Of a stretch of 64,000 nucleotides of DNA, positions 45,126 to 58,099 are shown piece by piece. The number at the start of each line of letters is the position of its first letter. Position 1 is the stretch's first letter. Source of the DNA: Aquilaria yunnanensis (Eukaryota > Streptophyta > Magnoliopsida > Malvales > Thymelaeaceae). The notes under the pieces are model-generated. The model had not been told where the DNA came from. It made no database searches and worked only from the letters and a program-made list of their open reading frames with translations. The stretch covers positions 85,190,001 through 85,254,000 of the forward strand of contig CM077597.1 in the NCBI GenBank assembly GCA_039654915.1. Reading direction: 5' to 3'. A program made the translations under genes and the position numbers.

Positions 45126-47060
45126 CACTATAACAAATTAGCATTTTTTTTATGCCCATAAGCATAGCAGAATTGTAGGGAAAAAAAATTGCTACAATCA
45201 AAATTATTGCATTAAAAGGTTGGAAATATCTAGGCATACACAAAAATAATCACAGAATTAGGGCATTCCTCTAATGATTACAATCATTGTAAATATAGTA
45301 ATGAAACAGCGACAATTACATATAGAAATACCTATGTGATAATTTTTTGTTAATGAAGATTCTTCCATAATCATAAACTCACACTATACCAATTGCTAAA
45401 TAATGTCACTAATTGTAGCCTTGGTTTAGTGCTTCGTCTCTTCCTAAACCTTAGCCTGGAACCAAAGGAATCAGTAGTGGAAGTCATCATTCTTTGCCCT
45501 CAGTTGAGCAATCTCAGCTAATTGGCCATTAATGTATGGCCCATAATGAAGTTGGGAAGGAAAAATTACTTGGCACGAGCCAAAAGTATTAAGATCTACA
45601 AAGCGAGGTGGAAGAACTGGTACGCTACACTTCTTTGGCAGGCTAGCTAACTTGCACTATGCATTGTCATCAAACTAGAGATAGTCTTATCATTTTGAGT
45701 ACTTCTAGGTGATCTACTCAATGTATGCGTTCTAAAATATAAAAAAATAGAGTTTACAAAAATTCTCATATAAGATACTTGTCTCTTTGAGAATAAAAAA
45801 ATAGAAACCATTACCTGAGTTGACATGCGACCGAATCGTCTAGCTAATAAGGCTTTTTTCATGTATGCAACCTGGTCCACCACTCCTTAAACATGAGGTC
45901 TTCTTCATTTTGTACTTTCATCTACACTAATTTAAAGTGCATTAATAAATGAATCAATTATGTATGTATTTTGGAAGAAATAAAATAAGTTGTACTAAAG
46001 TTTAGTTTTTATCATCTGATCCCGGTGCATCATGCTAGAAATGAAGCCCGTGGTGTGCTTCTATATGGCGCCTAAGGAGCTAGCTGCATGCTTGGTAGGG
46101 GAACCAACTATGGGCCACCTTTTCCAGCTTTCATTCTACCATTGGTCACACAGTTAACGACATAAATACATTTCATGCTGAGAAGCAAGTGTAGCCATAG
46201 GTGGGTATAGTCAATGTTTCTGGAGAAGTGCAAGATCTTTTGCACTAACTCTTTCTTCTAATAATAAACTCAATACCTCAAGGAACTCTAGGTATACTGA
46301 AAGATGAGGTAGCAAATCTGGCCAAGTCCTATAAATCTCACTGACAGTACTCCTGAAATGATACATAGTCAATTTAAAAAACCTATAATGAAAATTATAT
46401 CATGATAATTATGTTGGTTAATTAAAAAAGTATTTAATTTTTGAAGTTAGATGCTCTTATATTTCGTGTACTTAGGGCATATGCGTCCCCTGTTGAGTCA
46501 AGGGATTTGCGACCATGAGTGCCAAGGTCGATCCCATAGCTCCTATATTGAAGATGGGCCTCTAGGGTTTAGCAAGCCATCCTCAGTTTGCTTGTCATCG
46601 GACGATGGCACAACAAAGTGATTATGTTGAAGGACCTGAGCCTGCAGGTAGTTTCGTGCTGGTTGGGCGAATATCAGCTCCGAATCAATAAGGTCATTGT
46701 ACAATAACTCTCCACCGTTATGATGGACTTAGGGTTGGGACCCATCTGTGGGTTTGTACAATGATGTTTTGGACAAGAATGAAATGTGTCTGAAACGTCC
46801 ACCCCTAAATGCTAGCTTATGGCTAGGTTGATCATGTGCTAGCCCCATACGCATGAGGCACATGCTGGTGCAGAACTAGGGTGGCTGGCCACTATGTAGA
46901 TGCCACTTGTAAAGTGGAAGTTTGCAACATTATAGCTAATGAATCGAATGGCCGGCTACCATGTGGTGACTAAGTATTGCACCAACCACATTGTGGATCC
47001 TGAAGACAACCATTTCTCCCCTTACATGACCTAGTCTACTAAGAACCCAGGCGTACATTC
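45126..47060 (-). mobile_element. Second CACTA remnant (TNPA-like part)
   Basis: CACTATAACAAATTAGC at 45126 resembles a CACTA end. Inside, 45430-46380 parallels 37620-38760 of the intact-ended CACTA: ctcagttgagcaatctc matches cagctgagcaatctcc, and the ggtgcatcatgctag / gaagcccgtggtgtgcttc block matches gtgcatctcgcctgg / gagcccatcgtgtgtttcag. 46480-47060 on the minus strand may be TNP2 C-terminal debris. The right terminus is not found. Heavily decayed. Confidence 0.6.
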
Positions 47061-47356
47061 TAAAGTATGAAAGGTTTTGATGAATTGTTATTTTTTAGTA
47101 CAATTTATTGAAATTTTAAATTAATTACTAATTACAAGCCTATTCTCGGCAATTTAAAGTTATTATGAATACATAAGTCCCTTAGTTTCCAAATTTTAGC
47201 AATCAAGTATTGAAATTCCTAATTAAATTTCTAATTTCAACTATTTAGTTGTTGAAATTTTACCCATTTATAATTAAGTTATACAGTCTTTTAAATTTTA
47301 GAGATGAGTAATTATATTATGGCTCTTATCATAATTATGTACCTGTAATTTATAAC
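47061..47356. other. AT-rich DNA before R1 copy 3
   Basis: Nothing recognised. Confidence 0.4.
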
Positions 47357-49951
47357 TATCGCGGAACGGGGTCCTAATGCCCCAAATTTCTCGGCTTGTA
47401 GGCCCTTAAGGACTATGAATCTCACTTAGTTATTATTGGCTAACTATTACTTGCCAGTATAATTTAAAATAATTTACGTGCAACTAGTTTCTTAGCCTAC
47501 CCTGCAAAAGATATGCATGCTTTTGTCCTGGCAATGCAAATGAATAAGTAAACCATTTTGTTAAAAACATTGCTCGAGCATTTCATTTAAAACATGCTTA
47601 AATCGTGCCAAGACAGGGAAAGGTTAGTTACTTCAACTTTAAGTAATAGTCTATTCACATTTAACAACGCTAGGACGCACCCAAAAGTAACTCAATGGTT
47701 TTACACCACAATGTATCTTAATAGAGGCAACACCTTAGTACAAAAGGTATTATATACATGAGACAAAAACCTAACTAAGATCCTTTACTTGAGCCCCACC
47801 TTTGAGCTATCAAAGCTCCAAGTGCAAGCCTTTCCTTAGTCCTCATGCACCACTTAGCCTCTACACTGTAAAGGCATAGAACTTAGTCAGTACGTAGCTC
47901 AGTCCACAAGTAAACTTAGAATCACAAGGATTCTAGAGAAAGAATACCTACAAAAAGAGAAGGCTTAGCTCACAACTATCCACTAGTTGTTAGGCCCGAT
48001 GTTAAAACCTGCACAACAAACTTAAAGGAGTGAGTGCATGAATGCACCTAGTAAGGGTCCCTTGGGGTACCTGCAAAGAAGATAGCAACAAACCAACATG
48101 AAATCATGACAAACAAACAATCAAGTAGCCAACCAACATGCAACTCAAGGCAACAACATGTAAGATATGCAATGCATGAATGTATGATATGTAATTCACA
48201 CAATCCTTGGGACTTCTTGCGCAATAAGTGCCTTCTACTTGCCATGAGCCCAAACGGCAGAGATACTTGAGACATTGGCCCTCATATCCCAAATACTTTA
48301 CCTCCCTTAAGTCCCACTTATGGGTCCTAGAGTAGGTCATCACCTCCTCTCAAACTTACTCGCCTTACCCTTAATTTATTGTATAGGGTAACCATCTTAT
48401 GTGGTTTAACTAGCCAAACCCTTAGAGTTTGGCTTAGAGCTCCTTAGTGGCTCACTTACCAAACCAAATGGTTCGGTTTGGATTTTCTTAGGTTCCTTAT
48501 TCAGTTCTCTTAGGTTTGAGACTTTTTCTTCTAGGCCAATGTAGCCTCTGAAACCGACTTAATCCCCCTTAATGCCTACTTGACAACTTGAGCACTTTTA
48601 GCCCCTTGCCACTCTACTTAGCTTTAACTTAACCACCCTACTTAGCTACCTCTTAAATAATGCATAATTCTTAACTTAGGAATGAGTCTAAGACCCAACC
48701 AAGGCTACAGAATGTCTTAAATTAGCATAGGGATGATAACCGAGAGTTTGAGACATTCTTAGGATGCCCCGAGCTTGAGTGACTAATGCCTTGGAGGTGC
48801 TGTCAGTGATGCGTCGCCAAAGGCATTGACACTTGGGAAATTATGATGCCTAATGGCACTGAATCTCCAATTGGCATCGCCAATGCATTTACAGCATTGT
48901 GCAACAGCGTGTGAACTTGCACAAAACTTGCTCAATCTCTCTTATCCTAAGCCCGATTCACATAGGTCTTGTTTTTTCTTCATTCCCACACATAACATTA
49001 TATTTATATGTATTATTTAAGCTAAATTAACTTGAACCCTTACCTCAAACTTAGCCATGAAGCAAGAATCAAAGCACATGCTCTCTTTAGCTCAACCAAG
49101 CTCCCTTGAGTTCCAATCCTAAAACCAATGTGATATGGCACCAAGAACCTCAAATCAAAACCCTTTCTAGCTATGGGAATAACTTAGGACCAGCCCAAAT
49201 AAAACCAATAACCTTATGTAAGGTTTCAAGTCCAAAACAAGCATCAAAGAGCTAGATTGAAGCAAGAACACCAAAATGGAGCTTGAAGCATCTCGTAATC
49301 ACCTTGAGGTCTTCAAATTCAATGGGAATTTGTAGAATTAGGGAGCTTTGGAGAAAAAATTCTGGTGGGAAGAGAAAGTTACGAATTTTAGGAAAGAAAG
49401 CAAATGGTAAAGGAAGTCAACTAACCTAAAAAAATCCTAACTCCCCCACTAACGCATACTTCTTGTTTTCTTCCTCCTTGACCCTCAAGTTCTCATTTAT
49501 TTTACTTGGTCACCAAACACTCACCCAAAATTGCCTTTCCTTTGTTGTAAAGATGCCCAAGAGCCTCTTGCACTAGTCCTCTTGGACACTTAAGTCACTT
49601 AAGACATAAATGGCTCAATTAAACACTTAGTGAAACTTTTTACTATTTTCCTTAAAAGACAGTTCTAACAGCTAGGATAACTAATGGTCTTGACTTAACT
49701 AGGCCAAATTCCTTACTTGACCCTAATTTCATCAAAATTATAGTCATGCTATTCACTTGGGTCAAAATTACCATTTTGCCCCTTTTTGACCTTTAGGTGC
49801 CAAACCACATTTAGGAACTCACATACTTATCTAAGCTTGTTTTTCTTGCTTAACAAGGTGCCAACTTGAGGTAATTAATTTAAAAACAATTAAATAAAAT
49901 AAAAAAATAATACTTGGTTAAGACCCGTCATTAACTAGGAGAGCCGTCACA
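47357..49951 (-). mobile_element. R1 repeat, copy 3 (likely solo LTR)
   Basis: Reverse-complement match to copy 2 over about 2.6 kb. In element orientation it starts TGTGACGGCTCTCC (49951) and ends GTTCCGCGATA (47357). ATAAC flanks both sides (47352-47356 and 49952-49956), a candidate 5-bp target-site duplication. The conserved ggacccttactaggtgcatt region lies near 48040-48060. No ORF. Confidence 0.7.
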
Positions 49952-49956
49952 ATAAC

Positions 49957-52045
49957 AACCATGACTTTTTTAAATTGTTCAATTTGGTCCATCTATTTTA
50001 CAAAGTTTACAATCCCTTTAAAAGTTGTTATCATTATTTGCAATTTAGTAGAATTGTTCTTTTTTTAAAAATTAATTAGTCCATATTCAGTTATCTTGCA
50101 ATTAAGTCCCTACAAATCAGTACCAACATATACAAAAAAATGTTCAATTAAGTCCCCAAACTTATATGGTTCAACATATTCACCTAGAAATGCTCCACCC
50201 ATAAATTGTCCAACCATGTCACTAACACACACATATCAACACATAAAAAATTCATGAACTCAAGTTGCAAAATCACATAAATCATCAACATCTTTTTATG
50301 GTACTAACATGCAACCAATCATACTTAGAAAAAATAAAAAAAACTATTGAGATTTTGGGTGCCTGGTGCAGAAAGGATGATCCGACACTGCACTATGATG
50401 AAAACGTGACCACAATGACCAAAATCACCAACAACACGTTGGGACTAGGGCTATTCATGCAACATGCTCAACCCATTTAATTGACCGATTTGAACTGAAT
50501 TGATCTGATTAGTCATGCAAGTTTTTTTGCGAGTTAAGGTTCGATTGGGTAGTAAAAATAGAAACCCGATATACATGTCGATAAGTTTAGGTAGTAAAAT
50601 AAATATTTGGCAAACCTGAACCAACCTTATTTATTTATGTTTAAGTTAATTAGCTTGGTCCATCATATCCCAGCCCGAAAGAGTCATGACCCCAACTTCT
50701 ACGCACCCAATTCCTAATCCCGATGCCTAATTGCTACTCTCTTATCCCCTCTGAGCTCTCTCTCACTGGACTCACCTCTTTTCCTTCTTGCCAGAGTCAC
50801 TCTTCTTAACATCAGACCTAGAATAAAGTACAAACTCAACAGAACTCGAAGCATGTAAGCCAAAGAACTCAGTCTCCAAGCACCATTTACCATCTTTATA
50901 GATTCAAGTATCACTAATGACCTTGCTTTAAATCCTTCTTTTCTTCATGCAGTATTATGAACAACCATAGTTGTGTTATTGGTTACTTAATTTTTAACAG
51001 TTTCATATTTTGACTTTAGTTTATTTTGTCGATGAGTTCAATTGGTGAAGTTTTTTATTTTAACTCTAATTTTAGCTTGTTTGGTGGATTTACATTTTAA
51101 TGTTATTATATGTTGTTTACGTGTTTTGCATATGGACCATTTTGTTTATAGGAGAAGTTGAAATCTAGTCATACTAAATCAACCTGCATAGCTTTTACAT
51201 GAGATTTGGGTTCGATGGGGTTTCAAAGCCATATGGGTAGCCCAAAGTTGATACAAGTAAGGTCAAGTTTTGGTGAAAGCCACACGACAAATTTGCCTAG
51301 TCAAGACACAGTTGGGAGGATGTTTAGAGTCTTTGTGTGTGAGTGTGAAGAGAGAAGATGAGTTTGAGAGGGAGAAAGTAGTTTTCCCAATTTCTCAAAT
51401 AGAATTTTTTTTTCAACAAACTATCAAAGAAATATAACTTCGTAAAATGTAAAAGTTTAAGAAATTATTTTATTAATCCAAATGCAATATTATTTAATTT
51501 CTTTTCTCTACAATTGCTATTAGATCATTTTTGTGCACTAAAATTGTAGAATATTGTTACTCTCCGAAAATTTTGTTCTGTAAGATTTTGAAAATCTTTA
51601 AACCAGTTATACCAACTAAGTTGACTTGTTGCAAATGCATAATGATTATTGAATCCAATTCTATCTCTCATTGTCATGTGAAGCATGTCTTATCTTTAAG
51701 AAAAGAAACAGTAGTACCGTGTTTAATTTACCGATAAAACTGTAATGTAAAGTGACACCAACAAAAGCCAAGATTTAAGGTGTAGTGCCATACTCCATAC
51801 AAGATAAAAATCCAAAACTAAGCTCACTGCAGCCGAGGTCCTTCAAGGTATATATAGCAAATCCTTTCACATTCTAGGTTTAGAATTATTAACTCTAATA
51901 TATATTTTTGTAATAGATTGTATTAAATTTTATATAATAAAAAAATAAACAGTAATATTATAATCTTTTTGTTGCTAATAAAAATGAGAAAAATTGTGAT
52001 TCATGAGGTCTTCTGTACTTGTTCAAATAAACAAGAGAAAAACAA
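49957..52045. other. Intergenic DNA, nothing recognised
   Basis: No supportable gene. 49960-50130 is MITE/LTR-like AT-rich sequence (caatttggtccatc, caattaagtccc). 50700-51400 has no recognisable coding potential. Confidence 0.4.
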
Positions 52046-52049
52046 ACAA

Positions 52050-52440
52050 CCTGGTTCGAAGGGTTGAAAGGTATATATAAAATTGTGTTACTAACAGCAT
52101 GAGCACGGCGACGTTTGTCTCTATTATCACACATGCGGCGGGCACAGGGCAGCCTGTTATTTCTAACGCACGCGAAACATGGTAAACTTTGTCGCTTGGT
52201 AAGAGGCACGGTTTTTTATTATCTTCCTGGAAAAGCTGATAAATGACCAGGCCCACTTTGAAAAACTGGAAACGTGGAAATTCGATTTTAAGCTTGAAAG
52301 ATCGAAATTTGTCTTACTAGTGGCCTGACGCACGAAACAATTTGTCGTTGGGTGACCGGTAACCGGCTTCCAAGGGTTGTGAGTCACGGTTTCGTTTGTC
52401 CTTTGGGCGGGCGGTGAGGCCAGTATAAACCACCATTATA
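52050..52440 (+). promoter_or_regulatory. Orphan JIP-like promoter module D
   Basis: Core TGAGTCACGG...TTTGTC at 52380-52400. A TATA box (TATAAA) lies at 52424-52429, 37 bp after TGAGTCAC, in the context cagtataaaccaccattat, close to module B. Upstream blocks gtggaaattcgattttaa, gatcgaaatttgtctta and gggtgaccggtaaccgg match modules A and B. An older degenerate module lies at 52085-52230 (cgtttgtc, cgcacgcgaaac, tttgtcgcttgg, gaggcacggttt). gttcgaagggttgaaaggta at about 52054 equals 2457-2476 downstream of module A. No JIP-like exon follows. Confidence 0.65.
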
Positions 52441-52499
52441 AAGCTGTACATAACCGTTGAATAGCTATTTGGTGCACCAGATCTATAGTGCTACATTTA

Positions 52500-53140
52500 T
52501 TTATGATATTTATAAAACTTTCATTACAGCATAAACACCACATCTTTGAAAATGAACATCAAACTTATACAAGACTATTAACACATCTTAAACAATTTTT
52601 TTTTTAAGAAAACAACACTTTACAAAACAATACATTTTTCAAAAGAGAACAACATTTCTTATTAAATTAAATAATACTCCCTCCGTCCTATATTCTTTAC
52701 ACCATTCACTTTTCAATAATTAATCTATGATTTTTTATTTTCAACATTTTAGTATATAAATAAAAAACTTTTATATAAGAACGATAAATCAAGACATATA
52801 GTTTCTAAATATATTTTTTTAAAATTTTCTCTAACAAATACTAATATAAATAAATTCAAGTAAAACCATGTGAAAAAGTCAAATGGTGCAAAGAATATGA
52901 GACGGAGATAATATTATATATGAATAGTTATTTTTTTTCTAAAGTTAACAATATTTTATACAACACCACATTTTAAGAATGGAACAACACTTCTAACAGA
53001 ATAGAACAATATCATTTACAAACAACATATTACAGATCAACACACATATTTAAATCGAACAACATTATTTATAAGTACTTTTTCTTAGGAAATGAATAAC
53101 ATCTTACAATACAACAAATTTGTAAAAATCAAATTGCAAT
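52500..53140. repeat. Degenerate AACAACA-type short repeat tract, left part
   Basis: Irregular repetition of units such as aacaacatttcttattaaat, acaacactttacaaaacaat and aacaacattatttataa. It is split by the Stowaway MITE and continues at 55950-56110 beyond R1 copy 4. Confidence 0.6.
52677..52908. mobile_element. Stowaway MITE
   Basis: Ends CTCCCTCCGTCC and GGACGGAG-type (gagacggaga), TA flanking both sides, 232 bp. The inverted arms continue inward (tattctttacaccattcact with its mirror agtcaaatggtgcaaagaat). AT-rich, non-coding. Confidence 0.9.
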
Positions 53141-53146
53141 TTTGAT

Positions 53147-53897
53147 TGTGCTGGAACAGGGCACCAGTGCCTTGATTTTACTAAAACTGGTATGATTCCA
53201 CTTAGGTTACAATTGGCTAGTTATTACTCGTGAAGTAACTTAAATCGTTATGTGCTACTAGTTACTTAGCCTATCCTGCATAAAAAATATGCATGTGTAG
53301 TCCTAGCTATGCAATAACAACAAATTAAAACAAAATTAAAACTAGTGTCACGACAATTAATAAAACCATAATTCAAAACAAGCCAAGATATAAAAACTTT
53401 AGTTACTTTAACTTTGAGTAACATATAACTCAATCTTATATGCACTCAAATGTAACCCTAGTGTTATACACACCAATGGACACTAGTAGAGGCAATATCT
53501 TTGTATGAAAACATCATACATATAAAAGAAACAAAATACAGCTACTAAGATCCATTTTTAGCTCTTTACTCAAGCAAGCTAGCTTCAAGTCATGAGCAAC
53601 ACTTTTCTTATACTCACTTAGCCTTAAAATAAAAGGCAAACACTTTGGTCAGTACTAGCTTATGTCATAAGTAACTTAGCAACTTGGGGTTTTCTACTTA
53701 TAGAATACCTTGATTCCAATAAACTTAGCCTTAACAGCTACCTCTTACCAACTGTTAAGCCCAACTAGCCTATTTAATATCTATATAACACTTAAAGGGT
53801 GAGTACTCTAAAGTACTTAGTAAGAGATTCGACACCTACAAGGGAAAACAAATGCAAGCATGCAAAGCACGACAAACACATACATGCATACATGCAT

Positions 53898-53958
<61 letters not shown>

Positions 53959-55945
53959 ACATACAAAGCAAAGCAAACAACCAACAAGACAACTAGAAAC
54001 AAGATAAGAACAACAACGAACAATGCAAATAATGGATTGATAGATGAATGAATGAAATATGCACATACGAATGCACTTAGGACTTCCTTACACCCGAAGG
54101 TGCACTAGACTTGCCGTGAGCTCATACAGCTGGCATACTTGGATACTAGCCCTGGTATCTATGCTAACACTTAACCAATGATATAAAGTCTTATTACGGG
54201 TGCCTTAAAGTAAGTCATCATTTACTCAACCCTTGCCCACTATTGATGAGTTACTTAGACTAAGCCACCGCTTACTAATTCCTTACCTGTCTCTTCCCTT
54301 AACCTATTGTGTAGAATAGCTGCCTTATGTGGTTAAACTTGCCAAGCTCTTTGAGCTTAGCTTAGGGCTCCTTAGTGGCTTACTTACCAAATCATAATGT
54401 TTGGTTAGGATCCTCTTGGGTTTTCTTTTTATTGCCTGAAGGCCTATAACCTCCCACTTGGGCTAACAGAGAATCTAAAACCATCTTAATCCTTTTAGTG
54501 CTCCCTTAGCAACTTAAGCACTTTTTAACCCCCTTAGCCACCATTACTTACCTTACCTTAACCACACCACTTAGTTACCACCTACATAATGCATAATTTC
54601 CAACTTATGGATGAGTTTTAGACCCAACTGAGGCTATGAAATGTCTTAAATTGGCTTAGAGATTATAACCGAGAGATTGAGATACTCTTAGGATGTCCCG
54701 AGCTTGACGGACTTATGCCTTGGCGACGCCATCAGCAACATGTCGCCAACGGCATTAATTCTCGTGTTCCCTGGAAGATCACTGGTGACATGTCACCAAC
54801 TTACATCACCACCAATGACGCTTTGCTAAATGACGACCTCAACGGTGACATGTCACCAATGCTCTACAACATTGTGTGAATATGTAAAAACTTACACGAA
54901 ACTTGCTCAATCTTTCAATCGCTTAAGCTAATTCATATGGGTCTTGTTTCTACTTCATTCACACATGTAATACTACATTTCTATGCATTATTTGAGCTGA
55001 ATTAACTTAAATCCCTTTTCTCAAATCCTTCTTAAAGCGGTAAACAAACAACAAGCACACTTGAGCTCCAATGGAGTCCCTTTGAGTTCTAAGCTTGAAT
55101 TCAACCAAATTGGATACCAAGGGCACAAAATTAAGACCATTTCTAACCATTTAAGAAGCTTAGAACTAACCCACATGGATTAAAGATGTTTACTTTAGAG
55201 TTTGAACCAAAAACGTGTAGGAACAACTCCAAATGCACCAATTCCACAAAAAATGAGCTAAGGGCTTGTTGGGATGGCTTTGGGACCTTCAAATTTCATG
55301 AAATTTTGGGTGAAATGGGAGCTTTGATGAGAGAGAAAGCCATAAAAATGGAATGAAGAAGATGATGAATTGTGCTATCCATCTCTTCTCACAATAACCA
55401 ACTACTCCAACTTAGCCCAATTCTTCTCTACTTGTTACTTTGGCCCTCAAACTTAGCTTTGAAACACTTAGGTCACTTAAACTCTTCTTACACAAACACT
55501 CCTTGGTCTCATTGAAAGGTTTTTCTTACCCAAACACTTTGCCTTTAAGTCACTTAAGTCATTATAAGACATAATAGCTCAATTTAACACTTAGTGCATT
55601 TTTCACCATTAACTTCCACTTTTGGTTCAAATGGTAGAAATAGTTATAGTCTTAACTTATTTATCTCAAAACACTTGCATGAACCTAATTTTACTAAAAT
55701 TATGGTCATGCCACTGACTTAGGCCAAAATTACCATTTTACCCTGTTTACCCTTTAGGTGCCAATTACACTTATCTCAAAACACTTGCATGAACCTAATT
55801 TTACTAAAATTACGGTCATGCCACCAACTTAGGCCAAACTTACCATTTTACCCCGTTTACCCTTTAGGTGCCAATTACACTTTGGAACTTAGCTTAACCT
55901 TACTTAGTCTACTTTTCTTGATTAATCAAACTTATATGTGAAAAA
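53147..55945 (-). mobile_element. R1 repeat, copy 4
   Basis: Reverse-complement match to copies 1-3. In element orientation it ends GTTCCAGCACA (53147) and runs back to about 55945, where the first roughly 80 bp are lost. A local duplication of about 110 bp at 55663-55880 (acacttgcatgaacctaatttt twice) is private to this copy. It interrupts the AACAACA-type tract. No ORF. Confidence 0.7.
53880..53958. repeat. (CATA)n/(CA)n/(TA)n microsatellite
   Basis: A compound run inside R1 copy 4, at the position where copy 2 has a TG-rich run. Confidence 0.9.
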
Positions 55946-56110
55946 TAATTACACTTACTAAACGAAACAACATCATTTACGAATAACACATCTTGGAAAA
56001 TGAACATCATATTATAGAATAGCACATTTGTCTAAATGCAATAACATTTCTTATTAAATCAAACAACATTATATGCAAATAGGATTTCTTACAAAATGAT
56101 TGGCCATTTT
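55946..56110. repeat. AACAACA-type tract, right part
   Basis: Continues the tract of 52500-53140 after R1 copy 4: acaacatcatttacgaataa, aacatttcttattaaatc, aacaacattatatgc. Confidence 0.6.
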
Positions 56111-57207
56111 TGGTACATGGAAGCTTTGGCACAATAATCCAAATCCAGCATTGGTATTTTGCTAATTTTTGACTGATGATTGCTTCAAATTAGGGAAAAG
56201 AAAAAGACAACAGGGGCTTTTATTCACAAAAAATTGGTTTCTCACTAACTTGATGATGATGGCGATATGGTTAAGGTCAAATCACCCCACGCTGATTTCA
56301 TGATTTTTTCACCAGCAAAGAACATTTCTTCTCCACAGTCCTACAGCTACAGCAATACAATGTAGAGCTAGAGCTTCTCCTCCTTTCTACCTTGGTTTCT
56401 GTCACTTCTTGGTCCCTTTGCCACCTCTAAGGGAAGAGGAAAAAGTCCTTTGTAGATCAAGAACCTATCCTTGCTGGTGATTGCAGAGTTTCTCAATGAT
56501 GATTATGGGAAGGATGGGAATTATAGTGAGGATTTGATGAAGATGCAGTTATTTAGGCCACCGAAGATAACTTATTGGCCACTGGATTGTATGAGTTGGA
56601 ATGGATCTTCAAGATTTGAAGGATCAGTGAGAGATTAATTGCCATCGGTGGGGAAGGGGTCAAGGTTGACAGAGGAAAGTGAGATATATGCAGTAAAGAA
56701 TGCAACCAAATGAATGAGTGGCACAATTGTCAATAAGTTGAAAGTATAGAAGAAACACACTTGTAAAGCAGGAGTATTTTAGCCTTTGTCATATGATGTT
56801 AGAAATAGTACTTACTTTAATGTGATATTGGGAATAGTACTACCGCCCACAACAATAGTGGGTCTCAGTTAACTACTTCCAACCCATTTTTTTCTTGAAT
56901 TTTGTCTCACTACAGTCAGTTCATCTCTTCTGTCTTCTTCAGCCAACACTCTAATCACAAATCCCAACCTATAGGCCTATCCCATTAGCTATTCCTAATG
57001 CTTCTATCCATTTAATCCAATTTCCTCTTTTTTTTGCGCACCAAAACAAGAAGGTTAATTAAAGAATATTATATATTCTTTTAGCGCACAAAAAATCATA
57101 TTTATAATGTTATAGGACAATAAGTTACTTATAGTATAGGAGAATGGGAAATCCCTACTTTTCTTTCGATTTAAAGGGCAATCTGAATCAGCATTAGTTG
57201 TGATTAT
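56111..57207. other. Unrecognised DNA with a short open frame
   Basis: A plus-strand frame of about 50 codons ends in TAA near 56637 (NYSEDLMKMQLF, RPPKITYWPLDC). It matches nothing I recognise, and no splice context was established. The rest is non-coding. Confidence 0.3.
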
Positions 57208-58099
57208 TGATGCCCCGCAGCATCTTCGTCAGGTGACATGGTGTGACCGAGAGGGACTTCTAATGTGGAAGAACGCCCGAAGTGTAGGTTTCCCAGGGGG
57301 GTGCACCTGAAATGCTCAGAAAATAGGGGTTAGAAGGTCCCCTGAATCTTTTTCTGGGGAGGAGCCTCCGACGCCAAAGTTAGTGTTTTGAAGGTGAAAA
57401 GGGAATGCAAAGGGCCAGAGATTCTTGCCTGTGGCGTTTCCTTTTCAGGGAGGAGGAGAAGGGGGGATCCTTTGTTAAGACCATTTCCCTAGTATATATA
57501 GAGGGAGGAGACCCGTTCAGATCGTGACATATGTTTGATTAGATGTAATCTGTCCTTTCTATGCATGGGGGCCTCCAGCCGCTTATAGGCTCCTCGAGCC
57601 ATGGGCTAGGGCTAGCCCTGCATGACAAGATGTAGGCGATGTCGGCGTGTCAGAGCTCATATGGGGGTGGCGTGTAGCATGTGTGGGCGACATGCCAGAG
57701 ACTCCTTAAATGCTTATGCCATACCCCCAAGGTCCCTTTGGTTGAAGTCACCCTTCGGGGTGAGGGGCCTTTTCCCGCAGTCATTATGGTAGTTCGGGGG
57801 ATCCCCTAGCTCTGAAGTTACTCCTTCGGGGGGATTCTCTCCTACCGAGGATGGTTGGTCCTGCTCCCCTGAAGCCAGTTCGGTCACCTTCCCGAGAGAG
57901 GTATCACGCTAGTTCCTGAGGTCGGTACTGTCATTCTTGGAGCTGCTGTCGGACTTCCGAGATCATGTACCCATGGCGTTGAACTCCCTACTTTCCAAGG
58001 TCGATATTGGCATTCTTAGTTAGTGATGCAGATTTTCCCGAGCGTGGTGCTTGATCGAGGTCCTCAGGCGATGGGGGCGATAGTACTTCGGCTATTACA
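57208..58099 (-). repeat. 3' LTR of the gypsy element
   Basis: In element orientation it starts TGTAATAGCCGAAG (58099) and ends GGGGCATCA (57208). The adjacent reverse complement of 58100-58112 (taagataggggca) is a plausible polypurine tract. Borders are inferred from TG...CA and the tract, since the partner LTR is outside. Confidence 0.6.

Noticed and set aside
53792..54066. Several overlapping frames rich in Cys/Val/Tyr or His/Thr
   Set aside because: They are translations of the CA/TA microsatellite in R1 copy 4.
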